A DNA stretch of 64,000 bases from an uncultured Flavobacterium sp. (GCF_963422545.1 NZ_OY730249.1:1-64000), one strand, 5' to 3'. Shown: positions 35,794 to 45,385, numbered from the stretch's first letter. Notes: generated by a model from the sequence alone, not told the origin. Numbers and translations: made by a program.

Positions 35794-37098
35794 TTAATGT
35801 AAAAAAACTTTTACTTTATCTTTTTGATAAACAACAATTCCGGACACAAAATTCCAGAAAAAAGAACTCAAAACAAATGCAATCGCAGCTCCGGTCATTC
35901 CGTAAATTGGAATTAAAAATCGATTTAAAAGAAAATTAATTACAACAGCAACTATTAATATAAACTGAAAAATGTGCTGTCTTCCCGTCATGTTTAAATA
36001 AACCGGCGCCGTACCAAATGCCGAACAAATTCCCTGACCAATAATTAAAATTAAGAACGGTTCCTGAGCGATAACATATTGATGCCCGAAAAAAGATAGA
36101 ACAAACTCTGAAAAAAGACAAAGTATAAAAATTACCGGAAACGTTATTCCGAAAATTAATCGAACACTTTTTCGTGTTACTTTCTTTAATTCTATCATAT
36201 TTTGGCTTGCAAAGTATTCAGAAATTTTTGCAGAAACAGTAATGTTAATCGTTAAGATGATTACCGAAACAATTGTCATTACTTTAACTCCAACGGAATA
36301 AAAAGCAACTGTTTCGTCGTTTCGATATTTTTTTAAAAACATGATATCAAAACACATCAATAAAAACATAGCCATTCCGCTAATGGCAATTGGATATGAT
36401 TTTAAAAATACTTCTTTATGTGAAATGTTTTCTCTAATTTCTATCTCAGCCATTTTGCTAAAATAACTGAAAAGGACAATAGAACTAATAAGTGCTAACA
36501 AGACAAATCCAATCAAAAAAACATCAACCAGGTAGGTTTCTTTGTTCCAATAAAATAATGCGATTGAACCTATAAATAAGGGAATATATTTAAGAATATT
36601 TCGAAACAACTCAGCAACATATAATTTATCCAGAGCACGAAAAACTTCTGTGTTTAAAGTCGATATTCCATAAAAAAACAAAGTTGCGGCGCCTTTTAAA
36701 AGTATTGAATAAACCTCCTTATCTGCAAAATAATTGTTTATTATTTTTTTATCAATGATTAGAATAACTGCTAAAACGATCAATGAAGTCACAAAAAGCA
36801 TGACTATCATTTTGATGTATATTTTTTTTAATTCTTCGAGCGCACTTTGACTTATTAATCTGCCTTTAAAATATAAAATAGACTGATCAAAACCCAGCAA
36901 ACAAATACTCCCAATTGCTAAAAGAAAAGAACGTACAAAATCATATTGACCAACCAATTTTGGAGTATATGATTTGGTCAGGAATATGGTAAAACCAAAC
37001 AATAAGAGCACTCCAAAAATCCTTAAAAACAAAGTACTTAAACTTTGTTTTAAAAATGGATTTTGTGAAATGTTCTTTAAAATGTTATTGATTTTCAA
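35794..37098 (-). CDS. Oligosaccharide flippase (Wzx-type), TTG start
   Basis: This 434-aa protein has about fourteen hydrophobic helices and fits the polysaccharide transport/MOP superfamily. Its start TLFLRIFGVLLLFGFTIFL and late block MTGRQHIFQFILIVAVVIN are typical. Such flippases move lipid-linked repeat units across the cytoplasmic membrane. Translation begins at TTG (37098), 7 bp after the Wzz-like gene. It is part of a compact minus-strand operon. Confidence 0.9.
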   Translation of the reverse strand: MKINNILKNISQNPFLKQSLSTLFLRIFGVLLLFGFTIFLTKSYTPKLVGQYDFVRSFLLAIGSICLLGFDQSILYFKGRLISQSALEELKKIYIKMIVMLFVTSLIVLAVILIIDKKIINNYFADKEVYSILLKGAATLFFYGISTLNTEVFRALDKLYVAELFRNILKYIPLFIGSIALFYWNKETYLVDVFLIGFVLLALISSIVLFSYFSKMAEIEIRENISHKEVFLKSYPIAISGMAMFLLMCFDIMFLKKYRNDETVAFYSVGVKVMTIVSVIILTINITVSAKISEYFASQNMIELKKVTRKSVRLIFGITFPVIFILCLFSEFVLSFFGHQYVIAQEPFLILIIGQGICSAFGTAPVYLNMTGRQHIFQFILIVAVVINFLLNRFLIPIYGMTGAAIAFVLSSFFWNFVSGIVVYQKDKVKVFLH

Positions 37099-37105
37099 TT
37101 GTCTG

Positions 37106-38098
37106 CTAAAATTGATTTTTTATTGATAATGCCTGTTGTTTTCGGTAAAATTTCAAGAATAAACTAACCAAAACAAAGACAAAAATGAAGAACATCGGAA
37201 TTAATAACTTAAAATTTCCATTTACAATTTTATGATCATCTATGTTTAGTGTTGCATTTATTTCTTTAATTGTTTTGTCAAAACTAATTAACTTTAATCT
37301 GTTCTTTCCTTGCTCGGTAACTAACTTTTGTTTCGTTTTTATAATGTCATTCAACTGCAAATTCTCACTATAATAAACCAATTTGTCGTTTTTAGAGCTG
37401 TTTTTTGCAGTACTTGAAAGTCCGCCTAAAACATGATCAATCTGGGCAATTATAGTATCATTTTGCACAATTTCCTGTTCTAGATTTTTAAATCCTATTT
37501 TCTGAATGGCATTATAATATTTTGAACTGTTTAGATATTTTAACAGCGGCTCAACAACTTCTTTTTCGTTAACTTCTTTATTAGAAACAAATGAAATTGT
37601 ATGAAAAGTATAGTTTTTACTCGTTACATTATCTTCTAAAACCTTTTTAACTTCGCCAACCTCAGCCATTAATTTTATAAGTTCAAAGTTTTGCGCTTTG
37701 TCTTCAATAAATTTATAAACATCGGCTATTGGTTTAATTTCAATTTTCTTTATTGCTTTCGGATGTGGAATCCCAACTACATTTTTTAAGAAAACTGTAT
37801 CGCCAGAAAGAATTTTGGCTTCTATTAAATCTATTTTTGCATATAGATAATCAACGCTTTCAAAATTTGGTGTTACGATAACCTGATTTTGAAACGTTTT
37901 TTTGTTTGAATCCAAATACCACCCCAATCCAAATCCGATAATGACTAACGCCAGAACAATAATCCAGTTTCGAACAAAAAACTGAATCGATCTAAAAATA
38001 GAAGCGTTAACACGATCAAAAAAACTACCAATGCTTCGTGAAAGTTGAAAAATATCAATTTCTTGATCATTAGTATCTTGGGGTAATTTTGTACTCAT
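37106..38098 (-). CDS. Wzz-like chain-length determinant protein
   Basis: This 330-aa protein has membrane helices near residues 45-65 and 297-316 with a long periplasmic helical region between, the layout of polysaccharide co-polymerases (Wzz). It lacks the C-terminal tyrosine kinase seen in larger members. It would control polymer length together with the Wzy-like protein. It is encoded 9 bp after the DUF6909 gene. Confidence 0.85.
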   Translation of the reverse strand: MSTKLPQDTNDQEIDIFQLSRSIGSFFDRVNASIFRSIQFFVRNWIIVLALVIIGFGLGWYLDSNKKTFQNQVIVTPNFESVDYLYAKIDLIEAKILSGDTVFLKNVVGIPHPKAIKKIEIKPIADVYKFIEDKAQNFELIKLMAEVGEVKKVLEDNVTSKNYTFHTISFVSNKEVNEKEVVEPLLKYLNSSKYYNAIQKIGFKNLEQEIVQNDTIIAQIDHVLGGLSSTAKNSSKNDKLVYYSENLQLNDIIKTKQKLVTEQGKNRLKLISFDKTIKEINATLNIDDHKIVNGNFKLLIPMFFIFVFVLVSLFLKFYRKQQALSIKNQF

Positions 38099-38107
38099 TT
38101 ATTGTTT

Positions 38108-39787
38108 TTATTTTACGTTGAAAATCTGCTCTAAAATCTTGATCGTAATCAAGTATGTTGGTTTTACACCTGTTGTTCCTAATCCGCCAGAAGCTAATGT
38201 GCTTCCTGTTTCTAATGGATTATCTGATGCATAATATGCATAACGAACTTTGATATCGTGTGGCACACTTTTTCTGATTTTTGATGCCGATTGTATTGCT
38301 TTTTGATAATAAGAACCTTCCATTTCAAGACCAATTACTCCCCAGGTCGATTCGTGGAAGAATTTTAATAAATCTCTGTTTTGTAATGATGTTCCAAGAA
38401 CGGTAACCATTGCTCCTTCAAAAACGGCAATATCATTTCCTTCAAACATTTTGCCTGTTAATTCATTTTCGAAGAAATAATTATCTGCAGTTCCTTCATT
38501 TATATGTGCCGTCGGGATCATAATGTCACCTTTTCCTCCTTCAAGAATTCCGGCTTTACCCATTATCGATACTGATTTTACTTCTAATTTTGTGTCTTTT
38601 TTATAAGGTTTCAAAAGCTCATCGATGGTTTCATAGGCTTGCTCACCAAAAGCATAATCCATTACAATAATAACAGGTTTTACTTCGTCAAGTTGTGCTT
38701 TTGGGAAACCGGTTTTTGCCCAATCAATTTTTGCAGTATCAAAAATCTGTACGTCAATATTTGTTCCTGATGTATCCGGTAACGAAATCATTCCGTTTTT
38801 CAACGCTAAATCTTCTACAAGACTTCTAATTTCTTTTGCACCAGATTTACTTAGTTCTTCATAAATAAAGAAATCAGATTTGTCTTTGAATTTTGTTTTC
38901 AGCAACGGCGTCGCAAAAATCGAATTCATTACACTGTGCATGTTGGCACTAATTACATGAATTGGTCTTTTTAGGAGATTATTTGCTTTTAAAACTTCTT
39001 TGATATTGGTTGCCCAAATTTCACCGTGAATATGATGTCCTAAACGTTCTCTTAAAACGGGACTAAATGTTATGGTTCTTTTATTGTTGTCAATAACTTC
39101 TTCGATCGCTAATTTTCCTAACCAATAAATAACGTGTAAAAAACGATCCGGAGCATTTTCAGACCCAAAAGCGTCATAAATATCCAACACTTCTTCAAAA
39201 GTTCTTCCTAAAATATTAGCAACATGCGAGATTGCTTTTTCTTTTTCTATTAATGCCAGTTTTTTAGTTTGCGTAACAGCTTGTTCTAATTTTAGCCAAT
39301 CGCGCGAAACTTCACCGCCATCATCTAGTAAAACTCTACTTTTAATTTTATGTGATTCAATAAAAATAAAAGTCAAATGCGTCAGAATATCATAAATATC
39401 TGAACGTCCACGCGTGATTTCAACATTCATTTGTTCCTCATCGATTCGGTAACAATTTCTTCTTCTCTTTGGAGGAACAATTGCCTGAAAATGCGACTTA
39501 GAATATCCTTCATCTGAAGTTAAATTGATAAAACGGCATTGTTCAATTCCTATCGGAAGACGTTCTATCACGTACAAAAGTCCGTTAAGTTCTACTTTTT
39601 CTTCGCCTATATTTCCGTAAATTTCCGGACGTAATGCTAATAATGATTCACGCAAACTGTCCCCCGAAACTCCCATTGGTTTATAAAACCCACGGTTGAA
39701 TAAGTGGCGCATTGTAATGTACATTTTTTCTATGGCTGCAGATGATTCCTGCGCTCTTGATCTTGATATATGTTTGGTTTCTTTCAT
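38108..39787 (-). CDS. DUF6909 family protein (possible nucleosidase-like domain)
   Basis: This 559-aa soluble protein is typical of the DUF6909 family of Bacteroidota, whose function is unknown. The C-terminal part (about residues 370-555) has features of purine nucleoside phosphorylase/nucleosidases. VIVMDYAFGEQ and an SIMGKAGIL strand lead to the Glu-Met-Glu motif in IGLEMEGSYYQKAI near residue 489, followed by YYASDNP. The N-terminal half is helical. It lies at the head of the polysaccharide operon. An activity on nucleosides is inference from the motif only. Confidence 0.85.
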   Translation of the reverse strand: MKETKHISRSRAQESSAAIEKMYITMRHLFNRGFYKPMGVSGDSLRESLLALRPEIYGNIGEEKVELNGLLYVIERLPIGIEQCRFINLTSDEGYSKSHFQAIVPPKRRRNCYRIDEEQMNVEITRGRSDIYDILTHLTFIFIESHKIKSRVLLDDGGEVSRDWLKLEQAVTQTKKLALIEKEKAISHVANILGRTFEEVLDIYDAFGSENAPDRFLHVIYWLGKLAIEEVIDNNKRTITFSPVLRERLGHHIHGEIWATNIKEVLKANNLLKRPIHVISANMHSVMNSIFATPLLKTKFKDKSDFFIYEELSKSGAKEIRSLVEDLALKNGMISLPDTSGTNIDVQIFDTAKIDWAKTGFPKAQLDEVKPVIIVMDYAFGEQAYETIDELLKPYKKDTKLEVKSVSIMGKAGILEGGKGDIMIPTAHINEGTADNYFFENELTGKMFEGNDIAVFEGAMVTVLGTSLQNRDLLKFFHESTWGVIGLEMEGSYYQKAIQSASKIRKSVPHDIKVRYAYYASDNPLETGSTLASGGLGTTGVKPTYLITIKILEQIFNVK

Positions 39788-39953
39788 GTGTATTTTTATT
39801 TTAAATCTTCTGTTTGAGAAGATGTAATGTCTTATTTATTAAACGAAATTAAGAATTAAAAACGGTAATTATACAAAACCACAGTGTTACTAAACTGTTG
39901 TTTGAATATGATTTTACTTTACATTTTAAATTATCTTTCTTTCTAAATTTTTT

Positions 39954-41438
39954 TTACTTCAAATTATCTGCAATCTTTCTATCATTCGACAATCTTGGCG
40001 TTTTATTTTGTCCGCCTAGTTTTCCCTGAGATTTCATATACTCCTGAAATCCGTTTTTAGAAACTTTGGTCACAACTACTTTTCGCAAAACACTACCCGT
40101 AATTAAGTCATCATAATAGATATTTTGCTTTCGCATTGAGTTGTCAATTGCTTCTGCAAAAACTTCCATATCTTCTGGTTCCGTTTCAAATTCAACCAAC
40201 CATTCGTGATATGGCAATCCGCTTGACGGATTAATTTGTGGTGCTACTGTAAATTCGTTGATTACAATTTTGGTTCCATCGGTTGCTTCTTTCATGGCGT
40301 TTTCGACTTCGTTGGCAATTACATGTTCTCCAAAAGCAGAAATATAATGTTTGATTCTTCCTGAAACAATTACTCTATATGGAGACAAAGACGTAAATTG
40401 AACAGTATCACCAATATTATAACGCCAAAGTCCTGCATTTGTCGAAATAATCAAAACATAGTTTACACCAAGTTCAACTTCTCCAATAGTATAGCTTTTT
40501 GGCTTTTCTGTAAAAAATTCATCTGCTTTAATAAATTCATAGAAAATTCCTGAATTCAATAAAAGTAACATTCCTTTTGATTTTTGAGAATCCTGATAGG
40601 CAAAGAATCCTTCAGAAGCCGGAAACAATTCAATACTGTCGACTTTACGCCCAATCATGTTTTCAAACTTTGCTCGATACGGTTCGTAATTTACTCCTCC
40701 ATAAATGAACAAATTGAAATTTTTGAATAACTCGCCTATTTTCTTTCCACCACTTTTTTCCTGCAAACGCTCAAAATACATTTGAACCCAAGACGGAATT
40801 CCGGAAATAATGCTCATATCCTGCTCGATGGTTTCCTCGACAATAGCATCAATTTTAGTTTCCCAATCTTCAATACAATTTGTTTGTAAAGAAGGCATTC
40901 TGTTTTTTTGAAGATATCTTGGAACAAAATGTGCTGCAATTCCGGACAATCTTCCAAATTTGATTCCATATTTTTCAACTAAAATGGGACTTCCCTGCAG
41001 GAAAATCATTTTTCTGTCGACAAAATCGGCCTTTCCGGTTTCATATATGTAATGCAAAATCGCATTTCGCGAAGCTTCAATATGATATGGCATTGACTCT
41101 TTGGTTAACGGAATATATTTTGCACCTGAAGTTGTTCCTGAAGTTTTAGCAAAATATAATGGTTTTCCTTTCCAAAGAATGTTTTCTTCGCCCATTCGAA
41201 CTTTGTCGATATAAGGCTTTAGATCTTCATAGTCCCGAATCGGAACACGCTTTTTGAAATCATGAACCGTTTTTATTTTATCAAAATGATGATCTAAACC
41301 AAACTCTGTTTCAGTGGCACTATTAATTAAACTCTTAAATATTTTTTGTTGCGTTTCTACTGGTTTATTGGCCCAAGCCAATGTATCGTAGTATATTTTG
41401 GTGGCAAATATTTTTGCTGCTACTGATTTAATAGACAT
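39954..41438 (-). CDS. GH3-family protein (acyl-adenylate/amide synthetase-like)
   Basis: This 494-aa member of the GH3 family, known from plant auxin-amino acid synthetases, has the ATP loop FAKTSGTTSGAKYIPLT near residue 92. It also has FPASEGFFAYQ near residue 275 and WRYNIGDTVQF near residue 340, which correspond to the adenylate-forming motifs. The C-terminal domain is present. Bacterial substrates are not known. It is 12 bp downstream of a small membrane protein gene, so they form a pair. Confidence 0.92.
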   Translation of the reverse strand: MSIKSVAAKIFATKIYYDTLAWANKPVETQQKIFKSLINSATETEFGLDHHFDKIKTVHDFKKRVPIRDYEDLKPYIDKVRMGEENILWKGKPLYFAKTSGTTSGAKYIPLTKESMPYHIEASRNAILHYIYETGKADFVDRKMIFLQGSPILVEKYGIKFGRLSGIAAHFVPRYLQKNRMPSLQTNCIEDWETKIDAIVEETIEQDMSIISGIPSWVQMYFERLQEKSGGKKIGELFKNFNLFIYGGVNYEPYRAKFENMIGRKVDSIELFPASEGFFAYQDSQKSKGMLLLLNSGIFYEFIKADEFFTEKPKSYTIGEVELGVNYVLIISTNAGLWRYNIGDTVQFTSLSPYRVIVSGRIKHYISAFGEHVIANEVENAMKEATDGTKIVINEFTVAPQINPSSGLPYHEWLVEFETEPEDMEVFAEAIDNSMRKQNIYYDDLITGSVLRKVVVTKVSKNGFQEYMKSQGKLGGQNKTPRLSNDRKIADNLK

Positions 41439-41449
41439 TTTTTATGGTA

Positions 41450-41950
41450 TTATTTCTTGTCACTCTTGTTTTTACTTGGTGATTTTTCTACGGACTTCTT
41501 CTCTTCTTTCGCCACGTCTTCTCTTAATTTAATTTCTTCTTCAGAGGCTTTCATATTTACTTCTGTAGGTACGTCAACTTCTGCTAAAATAGAATCTTTA
41601 TTGAATTTTGCGTATTCTAATTCGCCTTTTAAAACTTTTTGAATTCCATTTATATAAGCTTCATTTTTCTTTAAAGCGGTTTCTAGTGAATCAGATTTTA
41701 TAGCTAACTCTGTTGCATTTCTTTTTAATTGAGAAGAAGAGTAACCCGGAATAAACTCTCTTAAAGGTGTAAAAGCAATAATAAAAGTAGTGACTAAAAT
41801 TAAGAATATACCACCTAAAGTAAACGTTACAAAAACATTCATTAAGTTAAGTTTCAGCGAAAAAATTTCTTCAAAAGTGTCTTCATTCAAAATTACCAAT
41901 CGGGTTTTGAGGAATAATTTCTTTCTAAAATCGAATTTTTTCTTAGCCAT
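41450..41950 (-). CDS. Membrane protein resembling the N-terminus of M23 peptidases
   Basis: This 166-aa protein has a cytoplasmic basic start, one membrane helix (about residues 37-60, VFVTFTLGGIFLILVTTFIIAF), a periplasmic coiled-coil part and a Lys/Glu/Ser-rich tail. The segment TPLREFIPGYSS and flanks resemble LytM/M23 peptidases of flavobacteria. The metal-binding peptidase domain, however, is absent and the frame ends in low-complexity sequence. A candidate -7 box TATATTTG lies at 41969-41976. It may be an inactive relative or a scaffold; the sequence after the stop shows no lost peptidase domain because GH3 follows at once. Confidence 0.75.
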   Translation of the reverse strand: MAKKKFDFRKKLFLKTRLVILNEDTFEEIFSLKLNLMNVFVTFTLGGIFLILVTTFIIAFTPLREFIPGYSSSQLKRNATELAIKSDSLETALKKNEAYINGIQKVLKGELEYAKFNKDSILAEVDVPTEVNMKASEEEIKLREDVAKEEKKSVEKSPSKNKSDKK

Positions 41951-42107
41951 TGCAGTTCTTTATGTAAGCAAATATAATAATTAATAGTCTTGTTGATGCT
42001 GGCAAAATTTGAACGAATCCGCTTAATTTACGATTTTATAAAATATTTAACGCTGCGAGAAGCAAATATTTTAATCTAAAAACACTTCTTGTTCATATAT
42101 TTCTATA

Positions 42108-42115
42108 TACCTTTG
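42108..42115 (+). promoter_or_regulatory. Candidate promoter for tatA
   Basis: TACCTTTG matches TAnnTTTG 46 bp before the tatA ATG. A TTG at 42089-42091 lies 16 bp upstream, slightly closer than the usual 17-23. Confidence 0.6.
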
Positions 42116-42161
42116 CGGTATAATTTAGAAAATAATTTGCTTCGGCATTAAATATACAATC

Positions 42162-42341
42162 ATGGGAAGATTAGGTCTTACAGAAATCCTTGTAATAGTA
42201 GGTATTGTGATTTTACTTTTTGGAGGTAAAAAAATTCCAGAATTAATGAAAGGTTTAGGAAGCGGAATTAAAGAATTCAAAAACGCTGCTAAAGACGATC
42301 AACCTGCTGCTACCAAAAAAGAAGAGGAAGAAACTAAATAA
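42162..42341 (+). CDS. tatA: Twin-arginine translocase subunit TatA
   Basis: A 59-aa protein with a short N-terminal membrane helix (residues 6-20, LTEILVIVGIVILLF), the FGGKKIPEL hinge at residues 20-28 and an amphipathic helix (MKGLGSGIKEFKNAAKD), then an acidic tail. This is the standard TatA/E layout. TatA forms the pore for folded proteins with twin-arginine signals. No tatC is next to it. The gene has its own promoter candidate and a terminator 20 bp after the stop. Confidence 0.95.
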   Translation: MGRLGLTEILVIVGIVILLFGGKKIPELMKGLGSGIKEFKNAAKDDQPAATKKEEEETK

Positions 42342-42362
42342 GTATTTATATATCTTATTAAT

Positions 42363-42402
42363 AACCCCAAATTACTAATGTAATTTGGGGTTTGCTTTTT
42401 TT
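42363..42402 (+). terminator. Terminator of tatA
   Basis: AACCCCAAATTA and TAATTTGGGGTT form a 12-bp stem with a short loop. They are followed by TTGC and seven T on the plus strand. Confidence 0.9.
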
Positions 42403-42422
42403 AAGTATGTTCAAAAAATAGA

Positions 42423-42455
42423 AACTCCCAAACTACAATGTTGTTTGGGAGTTTT
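42423..42455 (-). terminator. Hairpin between tatA and tex, probable tex terminator
   Basis: AACTCCCAAAC and GTTTGGGAGTT form an 11-bp stem about 55 bp past the tex stop. On the minus strand it is followed by TTTC and an A/T stretch, so it may end tex transcripts. It could also act on the plus strand, where TTATATTT follows. Read-through repeats (TTGGAATTTGGGATTT) lie between it and tex. Confidence 0.7.
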
Positions 42456-42509
42456 ATATTTAGCCCTTTCCCGTCAAATTGGAATTTGGGATTTCTTTTT
42501 ATTGGAATT

Positions 42510-44633
42510 TTACAATACCATCGTCAACTGAATTCTCTTTCTGTCTTCGTCAACTTCTGTAACCTTAACGTCAACATGTTGGTGTAATTTTACCACCTCG
42601 TTTACATCGCTTACAAAACCAGCTTTCAATTGCGAAATGTGAACCAATCCGCTTTCTTTGATTCCGATATCAACAAAACAGCCAAAATTGGTGATATTGT
42701 TAACAATTCCCGGCAGAATCATTCCGGTTTTTAAATCTTTAATAGATTTTACGTTTGCATCAAATTCAAAAACCTTTGCCGACTTTCTTGGGTCTAATCC
42801 TGGTTTTTCAAGCTCTTTAATGATGTCTTTTAGCGTAAGCAAACCAATTTCAGGTGTAATATAGTTTTCGGCCTTAATAAGGGCAGTTTTCTCTTTGTTT
42901 GCAATTAACTCGTTTACCGAAAGTTTTAAATCTTTCGCCATCTTTTCAACAACCGGATACGCTTCCGGATGTACTGCCGAATTATCCAGCGGATTTTTAG
43001 CATTCGAAATTCTAATAAAAGCCGCGCCTTGTTGATACGCTTTCTCGCCTAGGCGAGGCACTTTTTTTAGCTGTTTTCTGTCCTCAAACGGGCCATTTTC
43101 TGAACGATATTGCACAATATTTTCGGCCAGCTTCTCTCCTATTCCACTTACATAACTTAGCAAATGTTTACTCGCTGTGTTAATATTGATTCCAACCGAG
43201 TTTACGCAACGAATTACTGTATTATCAAGTTCTTCTTTTAATTTCGTTTGATCGACATCATGTTGATATTGTCCAACTCCAATGGCTTTTGGGTCAATTT
43301 TTACCAATTCGGCCAAAGGATCTGAAAGTCTTCGCCCAATAGAAACCGATCCACGAACCGTAACATCATAATTAGGGAATTCTTCGCGTGCAATTTTTGA
43401 AGCTGAATATACTGAAGCTCCGGCCTCAGAAACAATAAAAACCTGTAGCGGTTTGTCGAACGCAATTTTTTTGATGAAAAATTCGGTTTCTCTCGAAGCC
43501 GTTCCGTTTCCTATCGAAATCGCATCTATTTGATATGCATTTACCATCGAACGGATTTTCTTGATCGCCATCGCTTCCTCATTTTGTGGCGCATGTGGAT
43601 AAATCGTTTCGTTGTATAATAAATCGCCTTTTTCGTCCAGACAAACTACTTTACAACCACTTCTGAATCCTGGATCGATTGCCAGAATTCGCTTTTCGCC
43701 CAAAGGCGGTGCCAGTAATAACTGACCTAAATTGTTCGCAAAAACCTGAATAGAATTGGCATCGGCTTTTGCTTTTGCTTCCTGTAAAGTTTCATTACCA
43801 ATCGCCGGATTCAACAATCGTTTGTAACTATCTTCAATGGCCAATTGCAAATGAGCAGTAGTACTATTTTGTTTTTTAATAATCAATTCGTCAATAATAT
43901 CGTATGCTTCATCGATATCAACATCGACTTTCATCTTTACAAAACCTTCGTTTTCTGCACGAAGCATTGCTAATAAACGGTGCGAAGGCGCTTTGGTCAA
44001 AGGTTCTTCCCAATCAAAATACTGACTGAATTTTTGTGCTCCCTCCTCTTCACTCTTCTTTTTTACAACTTTGGTTCCTATTGTTGCTTTACGTTGAAAC
44101 AATCTTCGCAATTGTTTACGAACATAAATATTCTCATTAATCCATTCTGCAATAATATCTCTAGCGCCCTGAATCGCTGCTTCTTCATTAATTACATTAT
44201 CATTCAAATATTGTGTCGAAATAAAATCAACATCAACATCGTTTTGTGACATGATAATTTTTGCCAATGGCTCTAAACCAAATTCGCGTGCGACATCTGC
44301 TTTTGTTTTTTTCTTCTTTTTATAAGGCAAATAAAAATCTTCTATTTCCTGTAAGTCAAAACTTTGTTCTATTTTTTGCTTCAATTCGGGCGTAAGTGCT
44401 TTTTGTTCTTCAATCGATTTAAGAACTGCTTCTTTACGTTTTACAATCGCCTCATACTCTTTATGAAGTTTAGCAATTTGCTCAATTTGAACTTCATCAA
44501 GATTTCCGGTTGTATCTTTTCGATAACGCGAAATAAACGGAATCGTACAATCTTCCTCTAATAATTTTACCGTATTTTGAATGTTAATCGCTGCTGTTTG
44601 GACAGTCTTGGCAATGAATTGAATATTAGTCAT
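42510..44633 (-). CDS. tex: Tex-family S1 RNA-binding protein
   Basis: This 707-aa protein has the Tex layout. A helical N-terminus (FISRYRKDTTGNLDEVQI near residue 35) is followed by a YqgF/RuvC-like fold (LAIDPGFRSGCKVVCLDEKG near residue 318). Helix-hairpin-helix motifs (LLSYVSGIGEKLAENIV near residue 490) come next, and a C-terminal S1 domain (GMILPGIVNNITNFGCFVDIG near residue 630). Tex is a conserved nucleic-acid-binding protein linked to transcription and DNA repair/recoding. I start at MTNIQFIAK (44633). Confidence 0.95.
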   Translation of the reverse strand: MTNIQFIAKTVQTAAINIQNTVKLLEEDCTIPFISRYRKDTTGNLDEVQIEQIAKLHKEYEAIVKRKEAVLKSIEEQKALTPELKQKIEQSFDLQEIEDFYLPYKKKKKTKADVAREFGLEPLAKIIMSQNDVDVDFISTQYLNDNVINEEAAIQGARDIIAEWINENIYVRKQLRRLFQRKATIGTKVVKKKSEEEGAQKFSQYFDWEEPLTKAPSHRLLAMLRAENEGFVKMKVDVDIDEAYDIIDELIIKKQNSTTAHLQLAIEDSYKRLLNPAIGNETLQEAKAKADANSIQVFANNLGQLLLAPPLGEKRILAIDPGFRSGCKVVCLDEKGDLLYNETIYPHAPQNEEAMAIKKIRSMVNAYQIDAISIGNGTASRETEFFIKKIAFDKPLQVFIVSEAGASVYSASKIAREEFPNYDVTVRGSVSIGRRLSDPLAELVKIDPKAIGVGQYQHDVDQTKLKEELDNTVIRCVNSVGININTASKHLLSYVSGIGEKLAENIVQYRSENGPFEDRKQLKKVPRLGEKAYQQGAAFIRISNAKNPLDNSAVHPEAYPVVEKMAKDLKLSVNELIANKEKTALIKAENYITPEIGLLTLKDIIKELEKPGLDPRKSAKVFEFDANVKSIKDLKTGMILPGIVNNITNFGCFVDIGIKESGLVHISQLKAGFVSDVNEVVKLHQHVDVKVTEVDEDRKRIQLTMVL

Positions 44634-44744
44634 TCTTATATTATTTGAATCGCAAAGATGCAAAGTGTTTTACAATTTTTGCAATTTTTTTTATTTATAT
44701 TATTGTTTAAGACGGGTTAAAATTAAAAAAAATCTTTATTCAAT

Positions 44745-44954
44745 TTATTCCAACTTTTTTTGACCTGGAGGTAAAAATTTTTCTCCCGTTACCACACTTT
44801 TTCCGGTTTTGTCTTCTAAAGCTATTCGGGCATTTTTAGAAACAATTTGAAACATCGACACTTTGTCGACAGTTCAAACTGTACGATTTTATCGCACGCT
44901 TCACTTCCTTCCGTTTTTAACTTTTTTTTGTTCAAATAATTGTACCGGACTCAT
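44745..44954 (-). pseudogene. BRO/DinD-type gene remnant, frameshifted and internally deleted
   Basis: The minus strand holds three pieces of one protein type in different frames. The start is MSPVQLFEQKKV. The middle piece reads GSEACDKIVQFELSTKCR, like the BRO/DinD antirepressor core. The end piece reads VSKNARIALEDKTGKSVVTG, then EKFLPPGQKKLE and a stop. Full-length proteins are about 280 aa; here only 210 bp remain with several stops. It lies in the 370-bp gap between tex and a DUF1294 gene. The rest of the gap (44664-44744 and 44955-45035) shows nothing else but a promoter. Confidence 0.7.
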
Positions 44955-45010
44955 TGATTGTGATTTACATTATTACTTTGTTTACCTAAATTTTGATACA
45001 ACTAAAATAA

Positions 45011-45018
45011 TATCTTTG
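45011..45018 (+). promoter_or_regulatory. Candidate -7 box for DUF1294
   Basis: TATCTTTG matches TAnnTTTG 17 bp before the ATG at 45036. A TTG at 44993-44995 is 15 bp upstream, short of the usual spacing. Confidence 0.55.
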
Positions 45019-45035
45019 TTTTTAATTTTTAGCCA

Positions 45036-45305
45036 ATGAAAGTTTTATTACTGTCTTTATTATTTATAAATATCATTGTTTTTATTCTTGCCGGATATGA
45101 TAAAAATCAAGCCAGAAAAAATAAACGAAGAATTCCAGAAAACACATTGTTTTTCTTTGAAGCAATTGGCGGTACAATAGGATTATTGTTAGCAATGTTA
45201 TTCTTCAAACATAAAACGAGTAAAACTTCATTTATTGTCAAATTCTCCCTGATTTTTTTTATTCAGGCTGTTTTAATTTATCTCTACCTAACTAATAAAA
45301 TATAG
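45036..45305 (+). CDS. DUF1294 membrane protein
   Basis: This 89-aa protein has three membrane helices (about residues 3-20, 39-57 and 68-86). The DUF1294 signature is FFFEAIGGTIGLLLAMLFFKHKT, with the conserved NKRRIPENTL just before and the DKNQAR loop near residue 22. The family function is unknown. It is followed by a clear terminator hairpin at 45430-45460. Confidence 0.88.
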   Translation: MKVLLLSLLFINIIVFILAGYDKNQARKNKRRIPENTLFFFEAIGGTIGLLLAMLFFKHKTSKTSFIVKFSLIFFIQAVLIYLYLTNKI

Positions 45306-45385
45306 ATATTAACATTGTTAATAACCTCCAAATATGTCTTTTTAAACACGTTTAATTAACTGTATTTCAAATAATTAAATAAAAA

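Noticed and set aside
44664..45035. Intact small gene in the tex-DUF1294 gap
   Set aside because: Every frame breaks within about 40 codons; the peptide pieces align with different parts of one longer protein, so a pseudogene is the better reading.
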